Shown here: one piece after another, positions 8,846-18,250 of the stretch | Position numbering within the stretch: position 1 is the first letter of the stretch | Layout: every line of letters begins with the position of its first letter | Assembly: GCF_900100785.1 (NCBI RefSeq) | Contig: NZ_FNCP01000003.1 | Coordinates: forward strand, 124,001 to 188,000 | Source: Desulfosporosinus hippei DSM 8344 | GTDB lineage: Bacteria > Bacillota > Desulfitobacteriia > Desulfitobacteriales > Desulfitobacteriaceae | DNA: 64,000 nt | Direction: 5' to 3' | The notes under the pieces: model-generated | The model's input: the letters and a program-made list of their open reading frames with translations, nothing else | Told to the model about the DNA's origin: nothing | The model's database searches: none | Program-made: the position numbers and the translations under genes

Positions 8846-11800
8846 TTATTCAAACTTCGATTTTGCACTTAATGGGCTTTTATGCAAATATCCTACCTGT
8901 TTCATGTTTTCAATAATTTTCCCAAGGTATTCATGAGTCAAATCAGGCCACTCAAACCCAAGGTTTTTTAAATAGTTAATAGTTTTTAAAGAATTAACGT
9001 TGAAAGAAGGAGTAAGGGTTAACGTTCCTTTCATAATCAAATCTGTTACAATTCCATTTATTGCTACCTGTTCATTTTCAGATTTTGATAAGGATATGAT
9101 AGCCTCAGTATACTCGTTCAGGGATATACATTTTATATATAATCCATAGAATTCCAATGTTTTCAAGAAGCTTTTTACTCTAATTGTTTTATGGTTGAAT
9201 AAATGAAATATAAGCAGTTTTGGAGAACTACTCTGCAATATAGAAATAATTGCTTTTGCACAGGAATCTACAGGTGTGAATTCGATGTATTCTTCGAGAA
9301 GATTTTCAGGAATAAGCCTGATTGTAAAGATACTTTTCAGTTTCCTATAAAATGCATTTTCTTCAATGTTGACCTGAAATTGTCCGTCAGAGATACGTCC
9401 TGTTAAGATCCCCACTCTAAATATTGTAGCTTTTAATCCCTTTTCAACTTCTTCCAATATAAGGCTTTCTGCCTCAAATTTGCTTCTCACATAAACATTG
9501 CTTTTGTAGTCCTGACCAATATTCAAGTCATTTTCAGTAAAGTCTTTTATCAATACTTTCTCACTCATATAGTTGCCTGAGACACTGGTGGTAGAGATAA
9601 AGCTCAAATGCAGATCATTTTTATGGCAAAAATCAACTATTTCCTGAGTACCTTTAACATTTATTCGTTCGAAATCTGAATAACTACCATAATGCTTGAC
9701 CATAGCCGCAGCATGGATCACAGCTGTTACATTTCTGACTAGTTCTTGATACTCTTCTGATGAAAGTCCAAATCTTTTCTTGGAGATGTCCCCGTTTACC
9801 AGAATGATCCTTTGATTGATCAATTCACTGGAGGCTTGAGGAAAGTAGAAGTAAAGTAAATCTCTGAATCTTCTTTCAAAGTCTGCCCCTCGCACAATAC
9901 AATATACTTTAACAAGTTGATTATTTAAAAGCTCTTTCAGGATATGGATACCTAAAAACCCTGTCGCTCCCGTTAATAAGATACCCCCGGTGTTAACCTC
10001 TCCTTGAACAATATACCGATTTAAGACTTCAAAATAATTCGGAATCTGATTCGCATAAACGCTTGCTTTTTTGTTTTGATGGGTAATATAACCCCGTTCC
10101 TTAATTCCTAAAGAAAGGCTTCTGATGGTGGGATGTTCGTAAAATTCTTGGGCAGATATCTTCCAGGCTTCAGATAACGAAGAGGAAAGTATTTCTAGAA
10201 TTGCCAAAGAATCTCCACCGAGCTCAAAAAAATTATCATCAATTCCTATTTTGATTACATTAAGAGCTTTACTCCATATATCAGCCATTCGTTGCTCAAT
10301 ACCATCCCGTGGTGCAACATATTCATTAGCCTTATCATCTTCGCTCCAATTAGGATTTGGCAATGATTTACGATCAACTTTCCCGTTGGAGGTTAAAGGA
10401 AGTGCCGGTAGCCAAATAAACCGATTGGGAATCATATATTCAGGCAAGTAACCCAACATATGTTGTCGCAACTCAGATACGGGCAGTTCTACACTGCCAA
10501 CCAGAAAAGCACAAAGTAAAGCCCTATCCAGATGCTGATATGTGGTAACAACGGCTTGTTTAATATCTTCATTCTTTAGAAGACATTCTTCTATCTCACT
10601 CAATTCAATACGAAATCCTCTGATTTTGACCTGCTTATCATTTCGCCCAATATATTCGATCTCGCCATTTTCCAGCCACTTTCCTAAGTCACCGGTTTTA
10701 TACATTCTCGTCCCTGGGAAAAAGGGGTTGGATAAAAATTTCTCACTAGTTAACTCAGGCCTGTTAAGATAACCCCGTGCAACGCCTTCCCCTGCGATAA
10801 ATATTTCACCTAACATGCCGATGGGAACAGGAGTCTGATATTTATCTAGAATATAAAACTTGGTATTTCCTATAGGTCTTCCGATGGTAAGTTGGTCTGC
10901 ATCATCAAGTCTTTTTGTTGAAGACCAGATTGTTGTCTCTGTCGGTCCATACATATTGTAGATCTGAGCTTTCGTAATCTTTTTAAGACGTGATAATAAG
11001 GATTGAGGGAAAACTTCGCCCCCAACCATTATCAGCGACAATTCATTTAGACAAGTCGAGGAATTCAACATTATGTTCAACCTTGCAGGAGTAGCTTGGA
11101 GCACGTCCACTTGGTATCTGACTATCAAATCAGACAACAAGTGTGGGCTAGCTAGTTCCTCGTTATTGGCTATTATCACTTTCAGACCTGCAATTAGTGG
11201 GAATAATGTTTCCATAAAAAATATATCAAAAGATAGGGTAGTTATTGAAATTATCGTCTTATAGGTAAAGTCAATTTCCTTAGTAATAGAATGGACGAAA
11301 TTGCTGATAGCTCTATGTTCGATCATTACACCTTTAGGCGTTCCAGTCGATCCTGAGGTGTAAATAAGATAAGCCAAGTCATTGGGTCGCAGGGTGCAGA
11401 CTAAGTCATCAGTAGTGCCTTCCCATATCTCTGAATTACTAAGATCAATAACTTCTACCTCTGTCATCAAGTGATTATAGTTAGAACAATTAGTCAAGAG
11501 GAAGCGACAATTACTATCTCTTAACATATGCTCGATTCTTTCTCGGGGATAGCTGGGATCAATAGGCAAATAAGCTGCTCCAGACTTTAATATGCCCAAT
11601 ATTCCAACAACCAGATCAAAGGATCGTTCTACGCTAAAACCAACTATCTCCTCTTTGGCGACACCTTTCTTTAACAAGAACCTGGCTAGTTTATTTGATC
11701 TATTATTTAATTCCTGATAGGTTAATTGATTATTTTCGAAAACAAGAGCAATTTTTTCAGGAATCTTTCTTACGGTTTCCTCAAACAATTGAATGATAGT

Positions 11801-13165
11801 TTTCTCTGGTTGGAATTCCATTTCCGTTTGGTTAAATATACTGAGAACTAGCTGCTGTTCTGAGTCAGACAACATATTCAAATTACCAACACTTTTATTA
11901 GGGTATTTTATACCGTCTTGAATTAAGTTTACTAAAGACCTGTTGATATCCTCTATCTCCGCTTCTTTCAGAACATCTGTTGAGTAATCATAATCTAGAT
12001 GAAATAATCCGATACTTTTCAATTCATTGATATTCACGCGTAAAGCATTGACCTCTTGACCATTAAAGTGCGCTTCTAATTCAAATTCTATTTGACCCGA
12101 ATCCAGATTAGCGTTAAGAAAAGTCAGCGTAAAATCAAATAAGTTATCATTAATGTTCTGTGTTTTCCGAAATTGTTTGAGAATATGTACATACGGATAG
12201 CTACTGTACCTCAACATTGTAAGCCATTCAATGTTCAAATAATTTAAATAGTCTTTAAAGCTTAAAGACGGATCTACATCAACTATAAAAGGTAAATTAT
12301 TAAAAAATGCTCCTATAGTATTTTTTTCTTTTAGAGTAGTTCTATTTAAAATAGTAGTACCGATTACAATTTGCTCCCGGTCCTCTTTCTTCCAGAAATA
12401 AATTGATAAAACTGAACAGAAAAAGATAAAAGGCGAAATCTTGTGTTGGTTACACACCTCATTTATCCTTGAAGAAATTTCTAGCGGTATACGGTAACTC
12501 TTTCTTCTAGCTTCAAGACCGCTAGTTCCTCTCTTCATAAACAAATTAGTGTCCGGCAAGGCTTTGATTTTCTGCTGCCAATAATCCCGGTCAGTGAAAA
12601 ACCTCGATGAAGATAAATACCTAGCTTCCTTTTTTATATACTCAACATAAGAAGGTTCATTAATTTCAAGGCCCACTTCATTGACTGCGCTATTTAAATT
12701 CTTCACAATTTTATTTACTAGTAGAATAATTGCCCAAAAATCCACAATAATATGGTGACATTTTATAAATAATCCACTTTCGTTGTTACTAAACTTAAGT
12801 ATCGCAAAATAACAAAGATCGGAATCATAAAATTGAAATGCTCTTGCGGTGACATCTTGAGCCCACTGATAGTAATCTTCCAAACCTTTGTTATAACTAA
12901 AATCCAGTAATTCAATGGGATGCTCATTGTATTCCGGAAAGTATTGAACAATCTCATTAGAATCATTCTTCAGCCGAGTACGCAACGCATCATTTTGCAT
13001 TATAACTAGGTTAATTGCATTATTCAAAAGATGGTAGTCCAGTTGACTCTTAAATCGTATTGTAATCCCTAAATTGACATAACTAGGGTTAGGGTAAAAC
13101 TTTTCTATGATTGAGATTGACTTCTGGGCACTAGTTAAAGGATAGATGTTTATCTCTTTTTTCAT
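8846..13165 (-). CDS. Single-module NRPS, C-A-T-R (reductive release), predicted glycine-activating
   Basis: 1439 residues. Condensation domain ~1-430 with HHIIVDF near 137-143 (the HHxxxDG active site with F for the final G). Adenylation domain ~455-930 with YTSGSTGTPKG (~603), YGPTETT and TGDLGKW. Thiolation domain with FFELGGDSL, phosphopantetheine Ser ~984. C-terminal thioester reductase ~1050-1410 with LLTGATGFLG for NAD(P)H and Y-x3-K (YVRSK). There is no thioesterase. Reading the A-domain pocket by comparison with GrsA gives D-I-M-Q-M-G-M-I-W-K, very near the glycine code as I remember it. Together with the upstream acyl-AMP ligase and ACP, the expected product is an N-acyl-glycinal or the alcohol. 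Start ATG has AGGT 8 nt upstream. Confidence 0.9.
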   Translation of the reverse strand: MKKEINIYPLTSAQKSISIIEKFYPNPSYVNLGITIRFKSQLDYHLLNNAINLVIMQNDALRTRLKNDSNEIVQYFPEYNEHPIELLDFSYNKGLEDYYQWAQDVTARAFQFYDSDLCYFAILKFSNNESGLFIKCHHIIVDFWAIILLVNKIVKNLNSAVNEVGLEINEPSYVEYIKKEARYLSSSRFFTDRDYWQQKIKALPDTNLFMKRGTSGLEARRKSYRIPLEISSRINEVCNQHKISPFIFFCSVLSIYFWKKEDREQIVIGTTILNRTTLKEKNTIGAFFNNLPFIVDVDPSLSFKDYLNYLNIEWLTMLRYSSYPYVHILKQFRKTQNINDNLFDFTLTFLNANLDSGQIEFELEAHFNGQEVNALRVNINELKSIGLFHLDYDYSTDVLKEAEIEDINRSLVNLIQDGIKYPNKSVGNLNMLSDSEQQLVLSIFNQTEMEFQPEKTIIQLFEETVRKIPEKIALVFENNQLTYQELNNRSNKLARFLLKKGVAKEEIVGFSVERSFDLVVGILGILKSGAAYLPIDPSYPRERIEHMLRDSNCRFLLTNCSNYNHLMTEVEVIDLSNSEIWEGTTDDLVCTLRPNDLAYLIYTSGSTGTPKGVMIEHRAISNFVHSITKEIDFTYKTIISITTLSFDIFFMETLFPLIAGLKVIIANNEELASPHLLSDLIVRYQVDVLQATPARLNIMLNSSTCLNELSLIMVGGEVFPQSLLSRLKKITKAQIYNMYGPTETTIWSSTKRLDDADQLTIGRPIGNTKFYILDKYQTPVPIGMLGEIFIAGEGVARGYLNRPELTSEKFLSNPFFPGTRMYKTGDLGKWLENGEIEYIGRNDKQVKIRGFRIELSEIEECLLKNEDIKQAVVTTYQHLDRALLCAFLVGSVELPVSELRQHMLGYLPEYMIPNRFIWLPALPLTSNGKVDRKSLPNPNWSEDDKANEYVAPRDGIEQRMADIWSKALNVIKIGIDDNFFELGGDSLAILEILSSSLSEAWKISAQEFYEHPTIRSLSLGIKERGYITHQNKKASVYANQIPNYFEVLNRYIVQGEVNTGGILLTGATGFLGIHILKELLNNQLVKVYCIVRGADFERRFRDLLYFYFPQASSELINQRIILVNGDISKKRFGLSSEEYQELVRNVTAVIHAAAMVKHYGSYSDFERINVKGTQEIVDFCHKNDLHLSFISTTSVSGNYMSEKVLIKDFTENDLNIGQDYKSNVYVRSKFEAESLILEEVEKGLKATIFRVGILTGRISDGQFQVNIEENAFYRKLKSIFTIRLIPENLLEEYIEFTPVDSCAKAIISILQSSSPKLLIFHLFNHKTIRVKSFLKTLEFYGLYIKCISLNEYTEAIISLSKSENEQVAINGIVTDLIMKGTLTLTPSFNVNSLKTINYLKNLGFEWPDLTHEYLGKIIENMKQVGYLHKSPLSAKSKFE

Positions 13166-13228
13166 GCTGATACCTACCTTGCGTACTTCAGATATGAAAT
13201 GCTTAACGATTTTTGCCTATATATAAAC

Positions 13229-14728
13229 TTAAGCTAACTGTTTTTTATCAACTTTTCCGGTGGGATTTTTAGGTAAACTATCTAAAATGACCACTTGCCT
13301 AGGACATTTATAATTTGCTAAGTGCCTGCGACAGTATAGTATGAATTCTGTAGGTTCTGCAGACGCCCCCAGCTTTAATACTATAAAAGCTTTAGGTACT
13401 TCACCCCTGTCTTTGTCAGGGCTTCCAATCACTGCTGCCTCCAAGATTTGTGGATGATAAAAAAGACATTGCTCTACTTCACTGGGATAAACATTCATCC
13501 CTCCAACGAGTATCATGTCTTTCTTTCTTCCAACAATATATACATAACCGTCCTCATCAATCTTAGCTAAATCTCCGGTGTGGAACCACCCTCCTCTTAA
13601 TGCTTCATCTGTTGCCTCGGGTAGGTTTAAATAACCTTGCATTACATTAGGCCCTTGCACACAAAACTCTCCGATTTCTCCATGAGGAAGTTCTTGATCA
13701 TGGTCATTGACAACTTTCACATTAACGCCATCTAAGGCCGGCCCTACAGAACCAGGTTTGATGGCCTGATATAACCCAATACATGCAACGGCCTCAGAAG
13801 GACCACTCCCTTCAACAAGGGGAATGCCGTATCTATTAGTGAATTCCTTAATTATCTCTACAGAGAGAGGCGCTCCTCCGCTTAGGCAAATTCTCAAGGA
13901 GGAGATATCGAAATTGTGTTCTTGGGAAAGAGCTACTAATAAAGCCGAATACATAGCCGGAACTGCACAGAAATAGCTTATTTTTTTTGAAGCTATTTCA
14001 CCTAAGACTGCATTTGGTATAAACCGAGGTAAGATTGTAAAAGATCCTCCTACGAAAATTGGCATTAACATATTCGTAAATTGTGAAAATGCATGAGAAA
14101 GAGGAATGACACATAAATTATGATCGTCTTCTCTAATGCCCATCCTTGTTATTAAGGCATTGGTAATAAATAAGAGATTACCATGAGATAAGAGGGCACC
14201 TTTTGGTCTGCCGCTTGTGCCCGAGGTATAAAGACAAACTGCTAAATCGTTTTCTTCTACATTCCTATCAACTGGCTCGGCTTCTTTTTTAAGGAGCTCT
14301 TCAAAAGAAATAATTCCCTCTTCTTTTGTCCCTCCGGTTGAGATTATGTTTAAATCAGGTTTCTCAACTCTTACTTCTCTGATCATAGGTAGCAATTCCT
14401 GATCTATTATTAACAATTTGACTTTGCCATCATTTAAGATGTAATGTATTTCGTCAGCTTTATATAAAGGGTTTAGTGGCACTACAGTACCAGCCGCTCG
14501 AAGAATAGCAAAATATATCCGGACAAAATTGGGGCAATTACCCAGGACTATAGCGACTTTATCACTTGGTTTCACCCCCAATTCCATGAGCCCTTGAGCT
14601 AGGTTGTTTACTTCCTTATCTAATTGACTGTATGAAATATTCTCATTTTCATAATGCATAACTGTTTTATTGGGAAGAATTTGAGCAGTTTTACTTAAGA
14701 TTCTATCTATAGACTTAATATTTCCCAT
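13229..14728 (-). CDS. Fatty acyl-AMP/acyl-CoA ligase loading the adjacent ACP
   Basis: About 499 residues, class I adenylate-forming enzyme. Visible motifs: P-loop LYTSGTSGRPKGALLSH, the substrate-side VEGSGPSEA, hinge TGDLAKIDEDGYVYIVGRKKD, and the C-terminal catalytic Lys in NPTGKVDKKQ. It activates a carboxylic (probably fatty) acid with ATP. Two ATGs in tandem (14731, 14728) follow an AAGGAGG ribosome binding site; the inner one has the better spacing. The gene overlaps the ACP gene by about 14 nt and lies 63 bp before the NRPS gene, so the acyl chain is probably placed on the ACP and then used by the NRPS condensation domain. Whether it makes a CoA or an ACP thioester cannot be told from sequence. 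Confidence 0.85.
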   Translation of the reverse strand: MGNIKSIDRILSKTAQILPNKTVMHYENENISYSQLDKEVNNLAQGLMELGVKPSDKVAIVLGNCPNFVRIYFAILRAAGTVVPLNPLYKADEIHYILNDGKVKLLIIDQELLPMIREVRVEKPDLNIISTGGTKEEGIISFEELLKKEAEPVDRNVEENDLAVCLYTSGTSGRPKGALLSHGNLLFITNALITRMGIREDDHNLCVIPLSHAFSQFTNMLMPIFVGGSFTILPRFIPNAVLGEIASKKISYFCAVPAMYSALLVALSQEHNFDISSLRICLSGGAPLSVEIIKEFTNRYGIPLVEGSGPSEAVACIGLYQAIKPGSVGPALDGVNVKVVNDHDQELPHGEIGEFCVQGPNVMQGYLNLPEATDEALRGGWFHTGDLAKIDEDGYVYIVGRKKDMILVGGMNVYPSEVEQCLFYHPQILEAAVIGSPDKDRGEVPKAFIVLKLGASAEPTEFILYCRRHLANYKCPRQVVILDSLPKNPTGKVDKKQLA

Positions 14729-14966
14729 CATTCAATCCTCCTTGCTTTTTATCCAGGATAATATTCATTAAATCGCCGATGGTTTTAATTTTAAATAGCT
14801 CTTCATTACTAATTGTTATTCCAAACTCATCCTCTATGGAATTAACCAGGACTGGGATATCCAAAGAATCAGCGCCTAGGTCATCGATGACTCTTGTTCG
14901 TTCATTTAATTCTCCTTCGTAAATAAACTGCTGGTCAACGATTATTTTGATTCTTGACAAGATCAT
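14715..14966 (-). CDS. Dedicated acyl carrier protein
   Basis: 83 residues with the phosphopantetheine attachment motif DDLGADSLDIPVL (Ser in GADSLD, ~residue 34), and the acidic helix II and C-terminal helix pattern of ACPs. Overlap with the acyl ligase gene and position at the head of an ACP-ligase-NRPS operon mark it as a pathway-specific carrier rather than the housekeeping AcpP, which would sit in a fatty-acid cluster. It needs a phosphopantetheinyl transferase, and none is in the window. Confidence 0.88.
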   Translation of the reverse strand: MILSRIKIIVDQQFIYEGELNERTRVIDDLGADSLDIPVLVNSIEDEFGITISNEELFKIKTIGDLMNIILDKKQGGLNDGKY

Positions 14967-15298
14967 CCCTTTGTACCTCCTAAATGATTCAATCTTCCTC
15001 GTATATCAATCACATCATTTTCAATAATTTTTACTTACCTTTTTTGTTCCTGAGTATCTTCACGGCTTGTACCCTGCTTAATTATATCAGAAGATGGATT
15101 TTTTGGAAATATAATCCATAACATATTAAAAAAAACAGCCCTTTCGGACTGTTAATAGCAATTTCCATTGTTTTAATTGTGAGCATAAAGTCTTCATAAT
15201 AACCCATTTTACCATCTGCAAAAAACTTCTGATCCAAGCCTACTCTTATGTGAACATGGCTCCCGCGACAGCCTTAATCAAGTGGGATAACTAGATTA
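14967..15298. promoter_or_regulatory. Upstream region of the ACP-ligase-NRPS operon
   Basis: The gap holds the terminator of the peptide-transporter operon (separate entry) and presumably the NRPS operon promoter. AT-rich sequence lies between 14985 and 15125. I see no clear operator and no small gene. Confidence 0.4.
15126..15153 (-). terminator. Rho-independent terminator of the peptide-transporter operon
   Basis: On the - strand AACAGTCC-gaaa-GGGCTGTT is followed by an eight-T run. It lies ~145 bp after the last transporter gene and upstream of the ACP gene, so it separates the two operons. Confidence 0.85.
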
Positions 15299-16267
15299 TT
15301 ACTTATACAAATGACAGGCTACAAAGTGTCCTGGAGAAACCTCTTTAAACACCGGTTCATTGTGCTTACATTCATCAAGTTCCTTAAAACAGCGGGAACA
15401 GAAGCGGCAGCCTGCGGGAGGATTAATCGGACTTGGTACATCGCCCTGAAGAATAATCCGTTCTTTTTTATTCGCTGGATTAATTACCGGAATAGCAGAT
15501 AGTAATGCTTGAGTATAAGGGTGCATTGGGTTAGCATAAAGCTCCTTTTTAGGTGCAATCTCCACCAACTTACCCAGATACATTACCCCCACGCGGTCAC
15601 TGATATGTTTAACCACGTTTAAGCCATGAGCGATAAACAAATAGGTAAGCCCAAACTCTTCCTTCAAGTCACTTAGGAGATTCAACACCTGCGCCTGAAT
15701 AGATACATCAAGAGCTGAAACCGGTTCATCACAGACAATCAGCTTTGGTTCGACAGCCAATGCTCGGGCGATACCTACACGCTGGCGCTGTCCGCCGGAG
15801 AATTCGTGAGGGTAGCGGTTACGTTGGTGACGAGCTAGTCCTACACAGTTCAAGAGATAAATAACCCGTTCTTCAACTTGATTCTTCGGCAGGAGATTGT
15901 TGATGACAATCGGTTCAGCAATAATATCTCCTATTGTCATTCTAGGATTTAGAGAAGCATAGGGATCCTGAAATATCATCTGGATATCCTTGCAATAGGA
16001 ACGGCGCTTTTCTTCATTAAGAACTGTTAGATCCTTACCTTCAAATAATATCTTACCATTTGTCGGTCTATAGAGATTTACAAGGATTTTGCCAAGGGTT
16101 GTTTTACCACAGCCAGATTCTCCAACCAGGCCAAAGGCTTCCGTTTTGTTAATGGTAAACGAGACTCCGTCAACTGCTTTTAATGCAGTTACTGGCTTGC
16201 CAAAAAAATTAGTGTCAATAATAAAATGTTTTGACAGGTTTTGAATATCCATCAACACTTCGTTCAT
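15299..16267 (-). CDS. Oligopeptide/dipeptide ABC transporter ATPase, DppF/OppF type
   Basis: About 322 residues. Walker [14 protein letters not shown]-loop [11 protein letters not shown], signature [17 protein letters not shown], Walker [13 protein letters not shown], and the C-terminal peptide-transporter extension with a CRFCSRC...C cysteine cluster like that reported to bind an iron-sulfur cluster in some Dpp ATPases. I start it at ATG 16267, which overlaps the preceding DppD stop (ATGA), rather than at the upstream in-frame codon at 16330. Last gene of a five-gene binding-protein-permease-permease-ATPase-ATPase operon. Confidence 0.9.
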   Translation of the reverse strand: MNEVLMDIQNLSKHFIIDTNFFGKPVTALKAVDGVSFTINKTEAFGLVGESGCGKTTLGKILVNLYRPTNGKILFEGKDLTVLNEEKRRSYCKDIQMIFQDPYASLNPRMTIGDIIAEPIVINNLLPKNQVEERVIYLLNCVGLARHQRNRYPHEFSGGQRQRVGIARALAVEPKLIVCDEPVSALDVSIQAQVLNLLSDLKEEFGLTYLFIAHGLNVVKHISDRVGVMYLGKLVEIAPKKELYANPMHPYTQALLSAIPVINPANKKERIILQGDVPSPINPPAGCRFCSRCFKELDECKHNEPVFKEVSPGHFVACHLYK

Positions 16268-17298
16268 TTTATAGCCAATCCCCCTTCCATTGCGCCGACA
16301 GAAGCTGAGGTTGCACCTATGCCACCACAAGTTATACTTTCTGACTCGTATAAGAAGCAGCGCACCTTGCGTCCCGACATTTCTTTCAGCTCAGGGATTT
16401 CTTTAGTACACCGTTCCATACTGTGATCGCAGCGATCGGAGAAAGCACATCCCGAAGGCATATTGAGGGGGTTGGGCACCATGCCTTTAATCATATACAA
16501 GCGCTCATCACTATCATCGTCAATTTGAGGAATAGATTGCAGCAATCCCACTGTATAAGGGTGTAAAGGGCGTTCAAACAAGCTTCTGACATCTGCCTCT
16601 TCCACAATCTTTCCACAGTACATAACAATAACCCGATCGGCTGCTTCGGAAACCACTCCTAAATCATGAGTAATTAGCAAAACAGCCATATTGAACTTTT
16701 CTCTCATACGATAGAGTAATTCCAGAATCTGGGCTTGAATAGTAACATCTAACGCAGTAGTAGGCTCATCTGCTATTAAAAGCTCCGGCTCGCAGGCCAG
16801 AGCCATGGCTGTCATTACCCGCTGACGCATACCACCGCTCATCTGATGAGGAAAATCGTTGGCCCGTTGGGCCGCTGAAGGTATTCCTACCGTATCCAGC
16901 ATTTCAATTGTCCGAGCCAAAGCCTCTTTTTTGGAGATCTGCATATGGGTCATGATGCTCTCCATAATCTGATCTTTAATGCGCCAGACCGGATTCAGGG
17001 AAGTCATTGGTTCCTGAAAAATCATGGATATATTGTTGCCACGAATTTTTTTCAGTTCTTTCTTACTCATCTTATTTAAATCCTGAGATTTAAAGAGGAT
17101 TTCCCCATTGGCAATTCTGCCGGGCTTCTGTAAAAGACCCATAATGGAAAGGGAGGTCACACTTTTTCCTGAACCGGACTCGCCGACAATGGCCAGAATT
17201 TCGCCTTTATCTATCGTAAAGCTGATATTATCTACTGCCTTGACAATGCCTCGTTTCAGCTTAAACTCCGTACTTAAATTTTTAACTTCCAGCAACAT
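16264..17298 (-). CDS. Oligopeptide/dipeptide ABC transporter ATPase, DppD/OppD type
   Basis: About 344 residues. Walker A GESGSGKS (~39-46), Q-loop FQEPMTSLNP, signature MSGGMRQRV, Walker B LLIADEPTTALD, switch His in LLITHDLGV, and the family C-terminal domain with MPSGCAFSDRC. ATG 17298 is preferred to the GTG at 17307 because GGGCGG lies ~8 nt before the ATG. It pairs with the DppF-type ATPase to drive peptide import. The far C-terminus (SESITCGGIGATSASVGAMEGG) extends past the usual end and looks like unstructured tail. Confidence 0.88.
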   Translation of the reverse strand: MLLEVKNLSTEFKLKRGIVKAVDNISFTIDKGEILAIVGESGSGKSVTSLSIMGLLQKPGRIANGEILFKSQDLNKMSKKELKKIRGNNISMIFQEPMTSLNPVWRIKDQIMESIMTHMQISKKEALARTIEMLDTVGIPSAAQRANDFPHQMSGGMRQRVMTAMALACEPELLIADEPTTALDVTIQAQILELLYRMREKFNMAVLLITHDLGVVSEAADRVIVMYCGKIVEEADVRSLFERPLHPYTVGLLQSIPQIDDDSDERLYMIKGMVPNPLNMPSGCAFSDRCDHSMERCTKEIPELKEMSGRKVRCFLYESESITCGGIGATSASVGAMEGGLAIK

Positions 17299-17312
17299 CC
17301 TGTACACCGCCC

Positions 17313-18245
17313 TTATTTTATTCTGGATTTGGGATCAATGGCATCCCGCAGCCCGTCCCCGAGTAGGTTAAAAGCCAGCACAGTAATCGTGATGGCGATA
17401 CCGGGAAAAATCAGTGTATAAGGCGCGGTAAAAATAAAGCCTCTCGCCCGGCCAAGCATGTCACCCCACTCAGCGAATGGAGGCTGAACGCCCAGACCCA
17501 AAAAACCAAGAGCTGCGGTATCCAGCACTGCGCTAGAAATACCTAAAGTAGCTCTGACGACAATCACAGAAATGACATTCGGCAAAATATGCTTATAGAT
17601 AATGCGACTTGATTTATTTCCTATGACTTTAGCTGCTTGTACAAAATCATTCTCTTTAACCGAGAGAATACTGCCTCGTACAATCCGAGCATACTCCGGA
17701 ATGGACACCAAGCCAATGGCAATAATTGCCTTATCCAATCCTTTACCTAAAGCCGCCATGAAGGCAATAGCCAGCAAAATCGACGGTATAGCCAGCATCA
17801 TATCCATTACCCTCATAATGACAGTATCCGTTTTACCTCCTCGGTAACCGGCAATAGCACCCAGAATAACACCAACTGTCAGGGAAATAGCAACCGCTGC
17901 AACTCCAACGAAAAGAGATATTTTCGTCCCATCAAGGATTCGGCTGAATATATCTCGGCCTAGTTGATCTGTCCCAAACCAATGAGTGGAATTAGGATGA
18001 ATAAAGGCTTTACCCATATCGGAATAATTGGGATCATAAGGCAGGATTTGTTTACCCATCAGCTCACTGAGCCAGACAGTAAGAGCTATAAGCACTAGGA
18101 ATGCAATAATTATCAGGCCGACTACTGCAGCTTTGTTCTGTCTGAGAGTTTCCCACATGACTTTCAGCTGCGATTCCGGTTTTTCCACGTATTCTGCAGC
18201 CTGCAGCAAATTTTCATTCGGAACCGAACTATCCTTTGTCTTCAT
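17313..18245 (-). CDS. Oligopeptide/dipeptide ABC transporter permease, DppC/OppC type
   Basis: 310 residues. An N-terminal cytoplasmic stretch, TM1 (~40-62), the OppC-type periplasmic segment HPNSTHWFGTDQLGRDIFSR, then five more membrane segments with the EAA-like coupling loop (VSIPEYARIVRGSILSVKENDFVQAAK). Ribosome binding site AGAGGTG before ATG 18245. Five nt separate it from the DppB-type permease gene. Confidence 0.9.
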   Translation of the reverse strand: MKTKDSSVPNENLLQAAEYVEKPESQLKVMWETLRQNKAAVVGLIIIAFLVLIALTVWLSELMGKQILPYDPNYSDMGKAFIHPNSTHWFGTDQLGRDIFSRILDGTKISLFVGVAAVAISLTVGVILGAIAGYRGGKTDTVIMRVMDMMLAIPSILLAIAFMAALGKGLDKAIIAIGLVSIPEYARIVRGSILSVKENDFVQAAKVIGNKSSRIIYKHILPNVISVIVVRATLGISSAVLDTAALGFLGLGVQPPFAEWGDMLGRARGFIFTAPYTLIFPGIAITITVLAFNLLGDGLRDAIDPKSRIK

Positions 18246-18250
18246 ACAAG

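Noticed and set aside
8846-14966. Isonitrile lipopeptide cluster
   Set aside because: The non-haem iron oxygenase and thioesterase needed for isonitrile formation are not present nearby.
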